Source of the DNA: Salaquimonas sp041736675 | Lineage (GTDB): Bacteria; Pseudomonadota; Alphaproteobacteria; Rhizobiales; Rhizobiaceae | Length of the DNA stretch: 64,000 nucleotides | Direction of reading: 5' to 3' | NCBI GenBank assembly: GCA_041736675.1 | Contig: JBGSTD010000047.1 | Location: forward strand, 175,475-239,474 | Notes under the pieces: model-generated | Seen by the model: the letters and a program-made list of their open reading frames with translations, nothing else | Told to the model about the DNA's origin: nothing | The model's database searches: none | In this document: one piece after another, positions 1-7,497 of the stretch | Layout: each line of letters opens with the position of its first letter | Position numbering within the stretch: position 1 is the stretch's first letter | Made by a program: the position numbers and the translations under genes

Positions 1-1
1 T

Positions 2-121
2 ACCAGGGCTTCGCGCGCTGTTTTTGAAGAGGCATCGTTTGCAGCGTTGCTGATTGTCCTCATCGGTCTGTTGCCGGTCTATTTATTAACAAGAATGTTC
101 ATTTCGGAACAAAAACGCTAA
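2..121 (+). CDS. C-terminal end of a membrane protein, probably an ABC transporter permease (partial)
   Basis: Only the last 39 codons are inside the window; the frame is open to the left edge and stops at TAA 119-121. The peptide has one hydrophobic segment (AALLIVLIGLLPVYLLTRMF) followed by a short polar tail ending in EQKR. A last membrane helix with GLLPV followed by a short basic tail is typical of the C-termini of iron(III)- or thiamine-type binding-protein-dependent permeases, and that is the basis for the call. No catalytic or EAA-loop motif is visible because the rest of the gene lies upstream, so the product could be another multi-pass membrane protein. The reading frame itself is well supported; the family assignment is tentative. 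Confidence 0.45.
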   Translation, partial: TRASRAVFEEASFAALLIVLIGLLPVYLLTRMFISEQKR

Positions 122-133
122 CTGCAAAAAAAA

Positions 134-156
134 TGGCGGACCATTTAGATCCGCCA
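134..156. terminator. Possible bidirectional intrinsic terminator
   Basis: A six-base GC-rich stem, GGCGGA (135-140) with TCCGCC (150-155), and a nine-base loop lies 13 bases after the stop of the left-edge gene. On the minus strand it is followed by a run of eight T (the A-run at about 126-133), a canonical arrangement. On the plus strand the following bases are only moderately T-rich. It probably ends the left-edge transcript and may also block antisense transcription. Confidence 0.5.
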
Positions 157-243
157 GTTGTTATCTTAGAAGGGCATTTAACTTGAAATTAGCGGCCAAA
201 CCGCTGAAATTGCTTGTGTTGATCTGATAATGCCTGTGATTTG

Positions 244-335
244 TTAACACCACCTTAACAAGCGTTAATTTATTTTAACAAGTATTGATGCCAACTGGTT
301 TACGGTTAATTTTCGCTTAAGCCTTTGTTAACCAT
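244..335. promoter_or_regulatory. Cluster of CtrA-like boxes (TTAA-N7-TTAA) in an AT-rich intergenic region
   Basis: Two blocks of regularly spaced TTAA occur. In the first, TTAA at 244 and 255 are separated by exactly seven bases, followed by TTAA at 265 and 275 (N6 spacing). In the second, TTAA at 306, 317 and 328 are all separated by seven bases, and the last is part of TTAACCAT, the best-known CtrA half-site. TTAA-N7-TTAA is the established consensus for the alphaproteobacterial cell-cycle regulator CtrA. The 122-779 interval has no convincing gene, so the boxes may control the distant asmA-like gene, a small RNA, or a short ORF such as ATG 356 (21 codons). No DnaA box was recognised, so an origin is not claimed. 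Confidence 0.5.
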
Positions 336-779
336 GTTTGTTAGCAATCGGCACTATGTCAGGGAATTTGGACGGATATCGCTTTCGATACACTAAAATA
401 TTCATATCTTATTGTTTTTAAATATAAAATTTCTTACTTTTTGCCAAACCGAACCAAGGTCCAACCCTTTACGATGCAACTGTTCAGCGTCCATTCGGCA
501 CATGGCGGATTTTAAACCAGAGGCAGCAGTGGTCGCAGCCCGCGAATTGAGCACATTTGCTTCGACAACCGCTTCTTTCGTGTAAGTGGTGCATATATGG
601 GTTAACCATTGGAGTTAAAATTGTTTGGAATGATTTTCTTATTGCCGCATTTGCCGATTACTCTGGATAAACCGCTCAATCCGCTTCTTGATCTCAATTT
701 TGTTTGTGTCACCGTTCGTTATGTGAGAAATTTTCCCTGACTTTCGGGGGAGCTGGTGGGTGACAAACCCCAGGATGCA

Positions 780-2672
780 ATGAAAAAACTATTGATTACA
801 GGTGGAATACTACTCGCAACGCTGGCGCTCGGGGCAATAACCTTGCCATTCCTGATTTCCAGTGAAGCGGTCAGATCCAATTTATTGGAACGGGCCAGGG
901 AAATCACCGGGCGCGAAATGCAATTTACCGGCGATCCGCGGGTATCTTTCAGCCCTTTTTTGGGAATTGAAATACAAGACGTTGTGTTTGGAAAATCCGG
1001 GTCAACCCCTGGAACCGAACCCATATTGACGATGCCGTATCTTCGGGCAAAATTGAGTTTCGCCTCTGCATTGCGGGGGCAGATCGTTATTGATGAGTTT
1101 CAATTTATCCAACCTAATTTCAACTTGAAACTCTATGCATCGGGAAACACCAGTTGGGCATTTTCCAATGGTGAAGTTTGGCGCACCTTGCAGGAGGCAA
1201 AGGATGTCCGTGCAGAAACCCCGACCGGAGCGCAGCCGGACCTTAAAAAACTCTCTGATGTCCGGCTCGGAAAATTCACGGTGTTATCGGGAACAGTTGA
1301 ATATCAGAACGAGCGCTATGGCAGAACCGAGACTATTACCAATTTCAACGGTACCCTGATTTGGCCCAACATCCGCTCTGGCTGGATGTTCAAGGGGGAC
1401 GGCATCTGGCGCGGTGATGGCGTGACGATCGCAACGACTGCCGAAACACCTATCATGTTGTTGGCAGGTGGCAGTTCAAAAACAACTGCGGAAATACGCT
1501 CTGAAACTGCCAATTTCAGTTTCAACGGTGAGGCAAACAGATTTTCGGACCTATTCATCAGCGGAAAACTTGAAACGAGTGCATCCTCGCTACGCAAGAT
1601 GATCGGGATATTTGGCGGTAATGTCGGAGTTGGGTCAAATTTTTCCAACTTCAGGGCAAGTGGAAACATCTCCGGAACATTCAACGACCTGCAATTGGAG
1701 TCAGCGGTCGTTGAACTCGACGGCAACAAGTTCACTGGCGGCCTCCGTCTGTCAATTCTGCAAAACAAGACCAATCAACTCAACGGCACGCTTGCAAGCC
1801 CGCTTGTTGACCTCGCACCGTATTTTACCGGCCTTGAAGCCGGGGAAGGAATTGGTTCGGCCTTTGATATCCTTCATCAGACCGGAATTGACCTGCGAAT
1901 GTCGGCCGCCAAAATGAAGCTGGCAGGCGTTGAAATCAGCGACTTTGCTGGCGGATTGATCGTCAAGGACGGCGTAGTCAAAATTGATGTCGGCAATTCG
2001 TCCATCGGCGAAGGTATTGTAGTTGGAAGTGTTGAAACCTCCAAGACGGACAACACTCTTTCTGTTGCCATTTCTGCCGACGGCGGAGCACTCAATCTGG
2101 AATCCCTAAAGATACTTGACTCTCAAAGCAGCATTCGTCCTGTTGGAAGATCGGATGTCAAACTTCGACTGGATATGAAGGGCAGCAATATTGACGAAAT
2201 GATTGATAATCTGAACGGTGAATTTTCGCTCTCGATGAAACAAGGACAATTGATCGGACTGGACTTCGGAGGCATACGCTCGAGCCTTGCGGAAGACGAG
2301 AAAAAGCAGGAGAACATCCAAATTGGCAACTCTGCCTTGCAAACGACTGTGAGTGATTTTGAACTAAAGGCCATCATTAACCGCGGTGTCGGTTGGGTTC
2401 AGGGCAGCAAGTTCAAAATTGAAGAATACAATGCTGCCATGTCCGGAAAAGCAGATTTGCGATCCGGCAATCTTGCGCTATGGGGAATGTTGTCTGAGGA
2501 AAACGTGGCAAGTGCTCCGAAAAATACACAATTTTTTCTGGGTGGCACTATTCGGGAACCCCTGTTCGTGCCGAGTATCAACGGAGTTTTTGTCATTCCA
2601 GGGGTCGAAGACCGGATTAATGAAAACAATTCCACCGGAAAAGAAACAAAAGAACCCGGCAAGACAAACTGA
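780..2672 (+). CDS. AsmA-like family protein
   Basis: A protein of about 630 residues with an N-terminal hydrophobic anchor (MKKLLITGGILLATLALGA) and a long beta-rich, glycine- and serine-rich body. The region after the anchor (SSEAVRSNLLERAREITGR, then PRVSFSPFLGIEI) matches the start of the AsmA N-terminal domain. The segment near residue 450-560 (LDMKGSNIDEMIDNLNGEF, then QGQLIGLDF) matches the conserved AsmA C-terminal domain. AsmA-family proteins are inner-membrane-anchored, face the periplasm and are linked to phospholipid traffic to the outer membrane; the specific role here is unknown. A GTG at 756 is in frame, behind GGGGGAG but with very short spacing. The ATG at 780 has AGGA four bases upstream and gives a conventional N-terminus, so either start is possible. 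The gene stands alone. Confidence 0.85.
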   Translation: MKKLLITGGILLATLALGAITLPFLISSEAVRSNLLERAREITGREMQFTGDPRVSFSPFLGIEIQDVVFGKSGSTPGTEPILTMPYLRAKLSFASALRGQIVIDEFQFIQPNFNLKLYASGNTSWAFSNGEVWRTLQEAKDVRAETPTGAQPDLKKLSDVRLGKFTVLSGTVEYQNERYGRTETITNFNGTLIWPNIRSGWMFKGDGIWRGDGVTIATTAETPIMLLAGGSSKTTAEIRSETANFSFNGEANRFSDLFISGKLETSASSLRKMIGIFGGNVGVGSNFSNFRASGNISGTFNDLQLESAVVELDGNKFTGGLRLSILQNKTNQLNGTLASPLVDLAPYFTGLEAGEGIGSAFDILHQTGIDLRMSAAKMKLAGVEISDFAGGLIVKDGVVKIDVGNSSIGEGIVVGSVETSKTDNTLSVAISADGGALNLESLKILDSQSSIRPVGRSDVKLRLDMKGSNIDEMIDNLNGEFSLSMKQGQLIGLDFGGIRSSLAEDEKKQENIQIGNSALQTTVSDFELKAIINRGVGWVQGSKFKIEEYNAAMSGKADLRSGNLALWGMLSEENVASAPKNTQFFLGGTIREPLFVPSINGVFVIPGVEDRINENNSTGKETKEPGKTN

Positions 2673-2753
2673 GTTTCATTTCTCCGCAAGGCATTTAATG
2701 CCTGAGCATTTGTCTGATTATGAAAAAAGGCATATAAAATCGAATCAGCAAAC

Positions 2754-2773
2754 CTGGCAAAACGTTTTGCCAG
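2754..2773. promoter_or_regulatory. Perfect 20-base palindrome upstream of the DUF6460 gene
   Basis: CTGGCAAAAC (2754-2763) is followed directly by its exact reverse complement (2764-2773). It lies 28 bases before the ATG at 2802 and 81 bases after the asmA-like stop. There is no T-run after it, so a protein-binding dyad is more likely than a terminator. The cognate regulator is unknown. Confidence 0.4.
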
Positions 2774-2801
2774 AATAAATACCAAGCGGGCATCAGGATC
2801 G

Positions 2802-3044
2802 ATGTTGAGACTCTTTTCGACCATAGCCAAAATCACGATAGCTTCTATCCTGACTGGACTGGTCTTGGCCAAGCTGAACCTTTCTGCCGAACAAATTCTT
2901 GCCGAATTGGGAATGACCCCGGAAAACATCATCAAAATGGTGGAACAGGGCATGACTTGGGCTGTGCCACATCTGATTCTGGGCTCAATGGTAATTGTTC
3001 CTGTTTGGCTGGTGGTGTTCCTGTTCCGCCCTCCCCGCAGCTAA
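2802..3044 (+). CDS. DUF6460-like small membrane protein
   Basis: An 80-residue protein with two predicted membrane segments: about residues 9-25 (ITIASILTGLVLAKL) and about 56-75 (PHLILGSMVIVPVWLVVFLF). The amphipathic linker contains NLSAEQILAELGMTPENI. Size, layout and the second-helix pattern (G-x-x-V-V-P-V-W-L) resemble the DUF6460 family, whose members are short two-helix proteins of unknown function in Hyphomicrobiales. It ends six bases before the convergent regulator gene. No enzymatic motif is seen and the family match is from memory of the pattern. Confidence 0.6.
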   Translation: MLRLFSTIAKITIASILTGLVLAKLNLSAEQILAELGMTPENIIKMVEQGMTWAVPHLILGSMVIVPVWLVVFLFRPPRS

Positions 3045-3050
3045 TACCGA

Positions 3051-4472
3051 TTATCTGAAGTCGAAAACACTCAAGCCGGAAACAAACTCATCGAGTCCCG
3101 CAGGACGGGTGATCGGTGCCTCTGCCCTTGAAAGGCAACCTTGTCTTTCGCAAAGACGGCATACTGGCCCAACTGGTGTTGGCTTCATGGCACTTCCCCG
3201 CAACACATCGCCATATACGGTCGCCTCGATGAGGCCGATCGGGCAACCAAGCATCAACGCCGTTCTTCGAACCCGCTCATCGAAAGCACCTTGCGGGCCT
3301 TCAAGTGTCCTGGCGATCACCATGAATTGGGTCCCATCCGGCATTTCAACATCTTCAACGAGAATTTTACCCGGCTGGGAAAACGCAGCATGAATGGGAA
3401 GCTTTGGACAGGAGCCACCAAATTGTGCCTGCGGATAGCCCTGGGATCCGGCCCGCCGGAACCTGTTTCCAGCATGGTCGATTTCCAACATGAAAAACGG
3501 CACGCCTGAGTTTCCAGGTTTCTGCAACATGGTCAGGCGATTGGCTGCCTGTTCAAAAGATACAGAAAACCGCGAGCGCAATACATCAATGTCATAACGG
3601 GTGCGAACAGCTGCAGCGAGGAAATCATCATAGGGCATCATCAAAGCATGGGCAGCATAGCGGGCCAGTTCAAAGCGGGCAATCCGGCTGGCTTCGTCAT
3701 TGCCTAGTTTTAACTGATCCAGTTCCGCCTTTATCGCATCGGAAAGAAACAGGAGACATGACTCCATCGCAATTTCGCGCAATTGATCAAATGGCGACAG
3801 GCGTTCGGATAAAAACAGCCGCATTGAATGACGATCAAAACGACGGCGCCACAAAGGCATTGCATGAACCGGCAAGAGACGGACCGATATATTGTGTTCC
3901 TTGCGAAGCCAGTTTTTCAAACTGGTCGTCAATTCCGGACCGCCCTGCAACATGGCGGAAAAAGCCTCAGTCCGCTCTTCAATCAATGAAAAATAGTTAG
4001 GTCGCCCCTCCAGCTTTTCATGAACATCATCAATTGGCCGTTTTACCGAAAAGACGGATGTTTCTCGTCCCTCGCGCGCCAGCATGTCATTAAGATCAGA
4101 CAGGCGCTCCTGGGACTCGCGATAGGCACGGTAAAGTTTCAGCACACCGCTGGCAGCATTGGGCGCCGCTTCTGCAATCTCCACCAGTTCCTGGTCCCCG
4201 GGTAACTCGTCCGACAAAAGGGGGTCGGAAAATACTTCCTTGAGTGCTGATTGTGATCCTGAGCCTTCTCCGCGCAGCTCATCCAGATTTAGCTGATATG
4301 TCGATGCCAGTTTCAACAGCAACTGGACGGTCAGCGGACGCTGGTTCCGCTCTATCAGATTGAGATAGCTGGGCGAAATACCCAATTCCTCGGCCATTGC
4401 CGTCTGGCTGAGGGACATTGAATTGCGGATTCTGCGAATGCGGGGTCCGGCGAAGATCTTCTGTTCGGCCAT
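3051..4472 (-). CDS. XRE-family regulator with IrrE-like and short-chain acyl-CoA regulator domains (RamB/ScfR type)
   Basis: A 473-residue transcription factor. An N-terminal Cro/CI helix-turn-helix occupies about residues 9-66 (SLSQTAMAEELGISPSYLNL, ending LNLDEL). The middle part (about 180-310) is a degenerate IrrE/ImmA peptidase-like domain in which the zinc motif is replaced by FELARYAAHALMMP. The C-terminal third carries the DUF2083 short-chain fatty acyl-CoA regulator domain, with a cysteine cluster CRLCERQGC near residue 435. Characterised relatives (RamB of actinobacteria, PrpC- and glyoxylate-pathway regulators) control acetate, propionate or central carbon genes. The upstream region holds repeated TTTTACAA motifs, consistent with autoregulation. 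The zwf operon lies nearby, but control of it is not shown. Confidence 0.85.
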   Translation of the reverse strand: MAEQKIFAGPRIRRIRNSMSLSQTAMAEELGISPSYLNLIERNQRPLTVQLLLKLASTYQLNLDELRGEGSGSQSALKEVFSDPLLSDELPGDQELVEIAEAAPNAASGVLKLYRAYRESQERLSDLNDMLAREGRETSVFSVKRPIDDVHEKLEGRPNYFSLIEERTEAFSAMLQGGPELTTSLKNWLRKEHNISVRLLPVHAMPLWRRRFDRHSMRLFLSERLSPFDQLREIAMESCLLFLSDAIKAELDQLKLGNDEASRIARFELARYAAHALMMPYDDFLAAAVRTRYDIDVLRSRFSVSFEQAANRLTMLQKPGNSGVPFFMLEIDHAGNRFRRAGSQGYPQAQFGGSCPKLPIHAAFSQPGKILVEDVEMPDGTQFMVIARTLEGPQGAFDERVRRTALMLGCPIGLIEATVYGDVLRGSAMKPTPVGPVCRLCERQGCLSRAEAPITRPAGLDEFVSGLSVFDFR

Positions 4473-4490
4473 GTGTCAGGGCTCTACCTA

Positions 4491-4548
4491 TTTTTACAAT
4501 TAGGGGAATTGCTGTATATTTTACAATTTTTTACAAAATTACAGTTCT
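4491..4548. promoter_or_regulatory. Repeated TTTTACAA motifs, candidate operator of the acyl-CoA regulator
   Basis: TTTTACAAT occurs at about 4492-4500 and 4519-4527, followed at once by TTTTTTACAAAAT, within 60 bases upstream of the divergently oriented regulator gene (start 4472). RamB-type regulators are known to bind motifs containing TTTGCAAA, and TTTTACAAAA is one step away from that core. The rest of the 285-base gap up to 4757 is AT-rich and has no convincing gene. Confidence 0.45.
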
Positions 4549-4757
4549 TGCTTGAAAAGTTCAAGACATGATGACACGAAATAAAATCGATGTTTTGCGA
4601 TTGGTGTTGTCAAAATCAGTAAACCTGCAAGATTGTTTACAAGACCGGTTCCTGCCATCCAGCTTTGACGGTTCAAAAAAAATAGACCAGCCATGCGATT
4701 TGCATTAAGGATTGAATCAAACCAATTATCTCCAGCCAATTACCCCAGGAGTAGACA

Positions 4758-4994
4758 ATGAGTACCAAGCCACCCGTTAAGGAAAGAACCGAAGAAATGG
4801 CGTCAGCCATGAATGCTGATGAACAATCAGCCATTCGGATGGTCGCCAATGATTTGCATCGACTGAATCAGTCGGTAATGAAAGCCGTTGAAGCCGGAGT
4901 TTCTGTTGAATTGATCCGCTCTGCTCGCCATCACGGCGGAAACGGTAATTGGGGTGATCTGTTGACACCCATTATCGTCAAACAAGACCGCTAA
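4758..4994 (+). CDS. Small conserved hypothetical protein
   Basis: A 78-residue soluble, mostly helical protein (MSTKPPVKERTEEMASAMNA..., then LHRLNQSVMKAVEAGVSVEL) ending NWGDLLTPIIVKQDR. The start is well supported: AGGAG at 4748-4752 lies five bases before ATG. A strong intrinsic terminator follows 34 bases after the stop, so it is a monocistronic gene. No domain is recognised; similar short proteins of unknown function occur in rhizobia. It lies between the acyl-CoA regulator and zwf and could be expressed from the same divergent promoter region as the regulator. Confidence 0.7.
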   Translation: MSTKPPVKERTEEMASAMNADEQSAIRMVANDLHRLNQSVMKAVEAGVSVELIRSARHHGGNGNWGDLLTPIIVKQDR

Positions 4995-5028
4995 GCCAAT
5001 TTCAGTCCATTTCGTGAGAAAAAATCTC

Positions 5029-5056
5029 AAAAGGCCGCACGTTGCGGCCTTTTCCA
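5029..5056 (+). terminator. Rho-independent terminator
   Basis: AAAAGGCCGCA (5029-5039) pairs with TGCGGCCTTTT (5043-5053) around a three-base CGT loop. The GC-rich stem with a T-run on its 3' side is canonical and closes the small gene at 4758-4994. Confidence 0.85.
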
Positions 5057-5222
5057 TTTCAAGGGCACCTTGCAAATTCCCCGGATTGATTGCTGGCCAC
5101 GAACCAGCCAAATGCTGCCAAAAGTGAGAAAATGATATTATCAGGCGTGGCAGCGACCAAAAGTCCATGCCTCAGACTTTTATTGTCTTGATAATTTAAA
5201 TCGATTGAATTAAACGAAAAGC

Positions 5223-5265
5223 ACGTATTTGACACATAAATGTTATACGTAGATCATCAATGATC
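5223..5265. promoter_or_regulatory. Inverted repeats in the zwf promoter region
   Basis: Two dyads lie 40-80 bases before the zwf ATG. ACGTAT (5223-5228) pairs with ATACGT (5245-5250), and GATCAT (5252-5257) pairs with ATGATC (5260-5265) around CA. They are candidate operators for a regulator of Entner-Doudoroff genes. HexR- or LacI-type factors do this job in other proteobacteria, but neither motif is a clear match to a consensus I know. The remainder of the 4,995-5,303 gap holds only the terminator. Confidence 0.35.
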
Positions 5266-5303
5266 GCTTTTTTCTTATCCCTTGCCTGAGGAATCAATTA
5301 CCC

Positions 5304-6779
5304 ATGACCAGTCAGATTATTCCTGTTGAAGCGTTTGATTATATCGTCTTCGGCGGCACGGGAGACCTGGCCGAGCGCAAACTGATCCCTGCCTTGTTCC
5401 GCCGTTTTGTCGATGGCCAAATTCCGCAGATCTCCCGAATCATTGGCGCGGCACGCGGCGAGATGGATACCAATGCCTACCGCGATTTTGCCAGACAGGC
5501 GCTTGAAACCCACGTGCATTCTAACGAATTGACGGCCGACAGCATCGCATCATTTACGCAAATGCTGCACTACGTATCTGTGGATGCCAAATCTGACAAA
5601 GGCTGGCATGAGCTGAAAACACTACTTGGTGACGAAGAACGCGTCAGGGCTTATTACCTCGCAGTCGGCCCTGCCATTTTCGGTGATATTGCCGACCGCC
5701 TGCACAGCAATGGCATGGTGCGGGCACGTTCCCGACTTGTTATCGAAAAGCCTATAGGCAAGGATTTGCAGAGTGCCCACCAGCTTAACGAGGATGTGGG
5801 ACGCCATTTTCGTGAAGACCAGATTTTCAGGATTGATCACTATCTCGGCAAGGAGACTGTGCAAAATCTTTTGGCCTTGCGGTTTGCCAATACACTTTAC
5901 CAGCCGGTCTGGAATGCCTCCTATGTTGACCACGTTCAGATAACCGTTGCGGAAGACCTTGGAGTGGAAGGCCGCGGCAACTACTATGACAATTCCGGTG
6001 CCATTCGTGACATGGTTCAAAACCACCTTTTGCAACTGCTTTGCCTTGTTGCCATGGAACCGCCTGCCTCGACTGATGCAAATGCTGTCCGCGATGAAAA
6101 GCTGAAGGTGCTGCGTTCGCTCAAACCCATTAATGCAGCCAATGTGAACCAGGTGACCGTGCGCGGGCAATACAAGGCAGGCGCAGCCAAAGGTATAGCT
6201 GTTCCGGCCTATCTTGACGAGGTTGACAACAAGCAATCCGACACCGAAACATTTGTCGCCATCAAAGCGGAAATTGAAAACTGGCGATGGGCGGGTGTAC
6301 CTTTTTATCTGCGCACGGGAAAGCGTTTGTCTTCCCGTGTTTCCGAAATCATGGTGCAGTTCAAACCCGTGCCGCACAATATTTTCGAAGATGCCGCCAA
6401 TACGATCAATGCTAACCGCTTGATCATTCGCCTGCAGCCGGATGAAGGTGTAAAACAAGGTATCACGATCAAGGATCCAGGCCCTGGCGGCATGCGTCTT
6501 CGTGATGTTGATCTCGACATGAGTTTTGCTGACAGCTTTTCCAGTCGGGCACCCGATGCCTATGAAAGACTTCTGCTTGACGTCATTCGTGGCAACCAGA
6601 CGCTGTTCATGCGCCGAGATGAGGTGGAAGCAGCGTGGACCTGGATTGATCCGTTAATTGCCGGATGGGCTGAAACAGGACAGAAAACCTCGAAATACAC
6701 TGCCGGCAGTTGGGGGCCTACATCTTCGATTGCCCTCATCGAACGTGACGGACGGACGTGGCATGAAGGAGAAGTGTAA
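5304..6779 (+). CDS. zwf: Glucose-6-phosphate 1-dehydrogenase
   Basis: 491 residues, the usual length. It oxidises glucose-6-phosphate to 6-phosphogluconolactone with NADP+ or NAD+. The N-terminal Rossmann motif is GGTGDLAERKLIPALF (about residues 17-32). The active-site signature RIDHYLGKE (about 177-185) contains the substrate lysine and the catalytic histidine region. The C-terminal half carries the expected RTGKRLSSR and GNQTLFMRRDEVEAAW segments. It is the first gene of a zwf-pgl-edd operon; pgl starts two bases after its stop. The cytoplasmic enzyme commits glucose-6-phosphate to the Entner-Doudoroff pathway here, because edd is in the same operon and no gnd is present. Regulation probably acts on the inverted repeats just upstream. 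Confidence 0.98.
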   Translation: MTSQIIPVEAFDYIVFGGTGDLAERKLIPALFRRFVDGQIPQISRIIGAARGEMDTNAYRDFARQALETHVHSNELTADSIASFTQMLHYVSVDAKSDKGWHELKTLLGDEERVRAYYLAVGPAIFGDIADRLHSNGMVRARSRLVIEKPIGKDLQSAHQLNEDVGRHFREDQIFRIDHYLGKETVQNLLALRFANTLYQPVWNASYVDHVQITVAEDLGVEGRGNYYDNSGAIRDMVQNHLLQLLCLVAMEPPASTDANAVRDEKLKVLRSLKPINAANVNQVTVRGQYKAGAAKGIAVPAYLDEVDNKQSDTETFVAIKAEIENWRWAGVPFYLRTGKRLSSRVSEIMVQFKPVPHNIFEDAANTINANRLIIRLQPDEGVKQGITIKDPGPGGMRLRDVDLDMSFADSFSSRAPDAYERLLLDVIRGNQTLFMRRDEVEAAWTWIDPLIAGWAETGQKTSKYTAGSWGPTSSIALIERDGRTWHEGEV

Positions 6780-6781
6780 CC

Positions 6782-7465
6782 ATGCACTTTACGGCATTTG
6801 ATGACGGGGACAGTCTTGCCAAATGGCTGGCGGGACATGTCGCCAAAACTCTTTCTGCCGCTATCCAGCAAAAAGGCAAGGCCAGTCTTGCTGTTTCCGG
6901 CGGATCAACCCCAATCCGGTTTTTCAAGACCTTGTCGCATGAAGAACTGGACTGGAAAAATGTCAGTATAACCCTTGTTGATGATCGCTGTGTTCCAACG
7001 AGTTCGCTTCGCTCGAACCAGCGATTGGTGACGCTAGACCTTCTACAAGGTGCCGCTGCACAAGCCAGCTTCACTGGCCTATACCGTGACGGGAAAAATG
7101 CCGATCGGCTCGACAAGATCGAAGCCGGCCTTCGTCCCTTGCTGCCGATTGATGTGCTTGTCCTTGGCATGGGAACAGACGGGCACACTGCCTCATTGTT
7201 TCCAGGCGGCGACAATTTGCAGGAAGCAACAAATGCCGCGACAAAGAAAATTGTCATCCACATGAACGCGCCTGCTACCGAGGAAAAGCGCATAACCCTG
7301 ACAGCACCGGTGCTATGGTCCGCCACAGAAATTGTCCTGCATATTGAAGGCGCAAAAAAGAGGGAAGTTCTCGATGCCGCTCTGGCTGCAGGTGATCCTG
7401 CTGTCATGCCAATTCGCTATATTCTCCAAAAAAGACCGGATTTGAGAGTCGTCTGGGCTCCCTGA
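6782..7465 (+). CDS. pgl: 6-phosphogluconolactonase
   Basis: 227 residues of the glucosamine/galactosamine-6-phosphate isomerase fold (DevB/Pgl type). It hydrolyses 6-phosphoglucono-1,5-lactone to 6-phosphogluconate. Visible motifs are the phosphate-binding SGGSTP (about residue 40), VDDRCVP (about 67) and LGMGTDGHTASLFPG (about 129-143), whose GxDGHxAS core holds the catalytic histidine. It begins two bases after the zwf stop and is followed by edd after 32 bases, so the three steps from glucose-6-phosphate to KDPG are co-transcribed. Its ribosome site, GAAGGAGAAG, lies inside the 3' end of zwf, which suggests translational coupling. Confidence 0.96.
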   Translation: MHFTAFDDGDSLAKWLAGHVAKTLSAAIQQKGKASLAVSGGSTPIRFFKTLSHEELDWKNVSITLVDDRCVPTSSLRSNQRLVTLDLLQGAAAQASFTGLYRDGKNADRLDKIEAGLRPLLPIDVLVLGMGTDGHTASLFPGGDNLQEATNAATKKIVIHMNAPATEEKRITLTAPVLWSATEIVLHIEGAKKREVLDAALAAGDPAVMPIRYILQKRPDLRVVWAP

Positions 7466-7497
7466 TTTTTCTCACATTCCAACACAAGAGAACCACA

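Noticed and set aside
356..421. 21-codon ORF after the CtrA-like boxes
   Set aside because: Too short, no ribosome site and no recognisable peptide; mentioned only as a possibility with the boxes.
122..779. AT-rich left intergenic region considered as a replication origin
   Set aside because: CtrA-like boxes are present but no DnaA boxes or origin-flanking genes such as hemE were seen.
4539..4739. 66-codon minus-strand ORF between the acyl-CoA regulator and the small conserved gene
   Set aside because: No ribosome site, no recognisable motif, and it lies over the promoter region of the opposite-strand gene.
5622..6458. 278-codon open frame antisense to zwf
   Set aside because: Lies entirely inside zwf; composition is that of a complementary-strand shadow.
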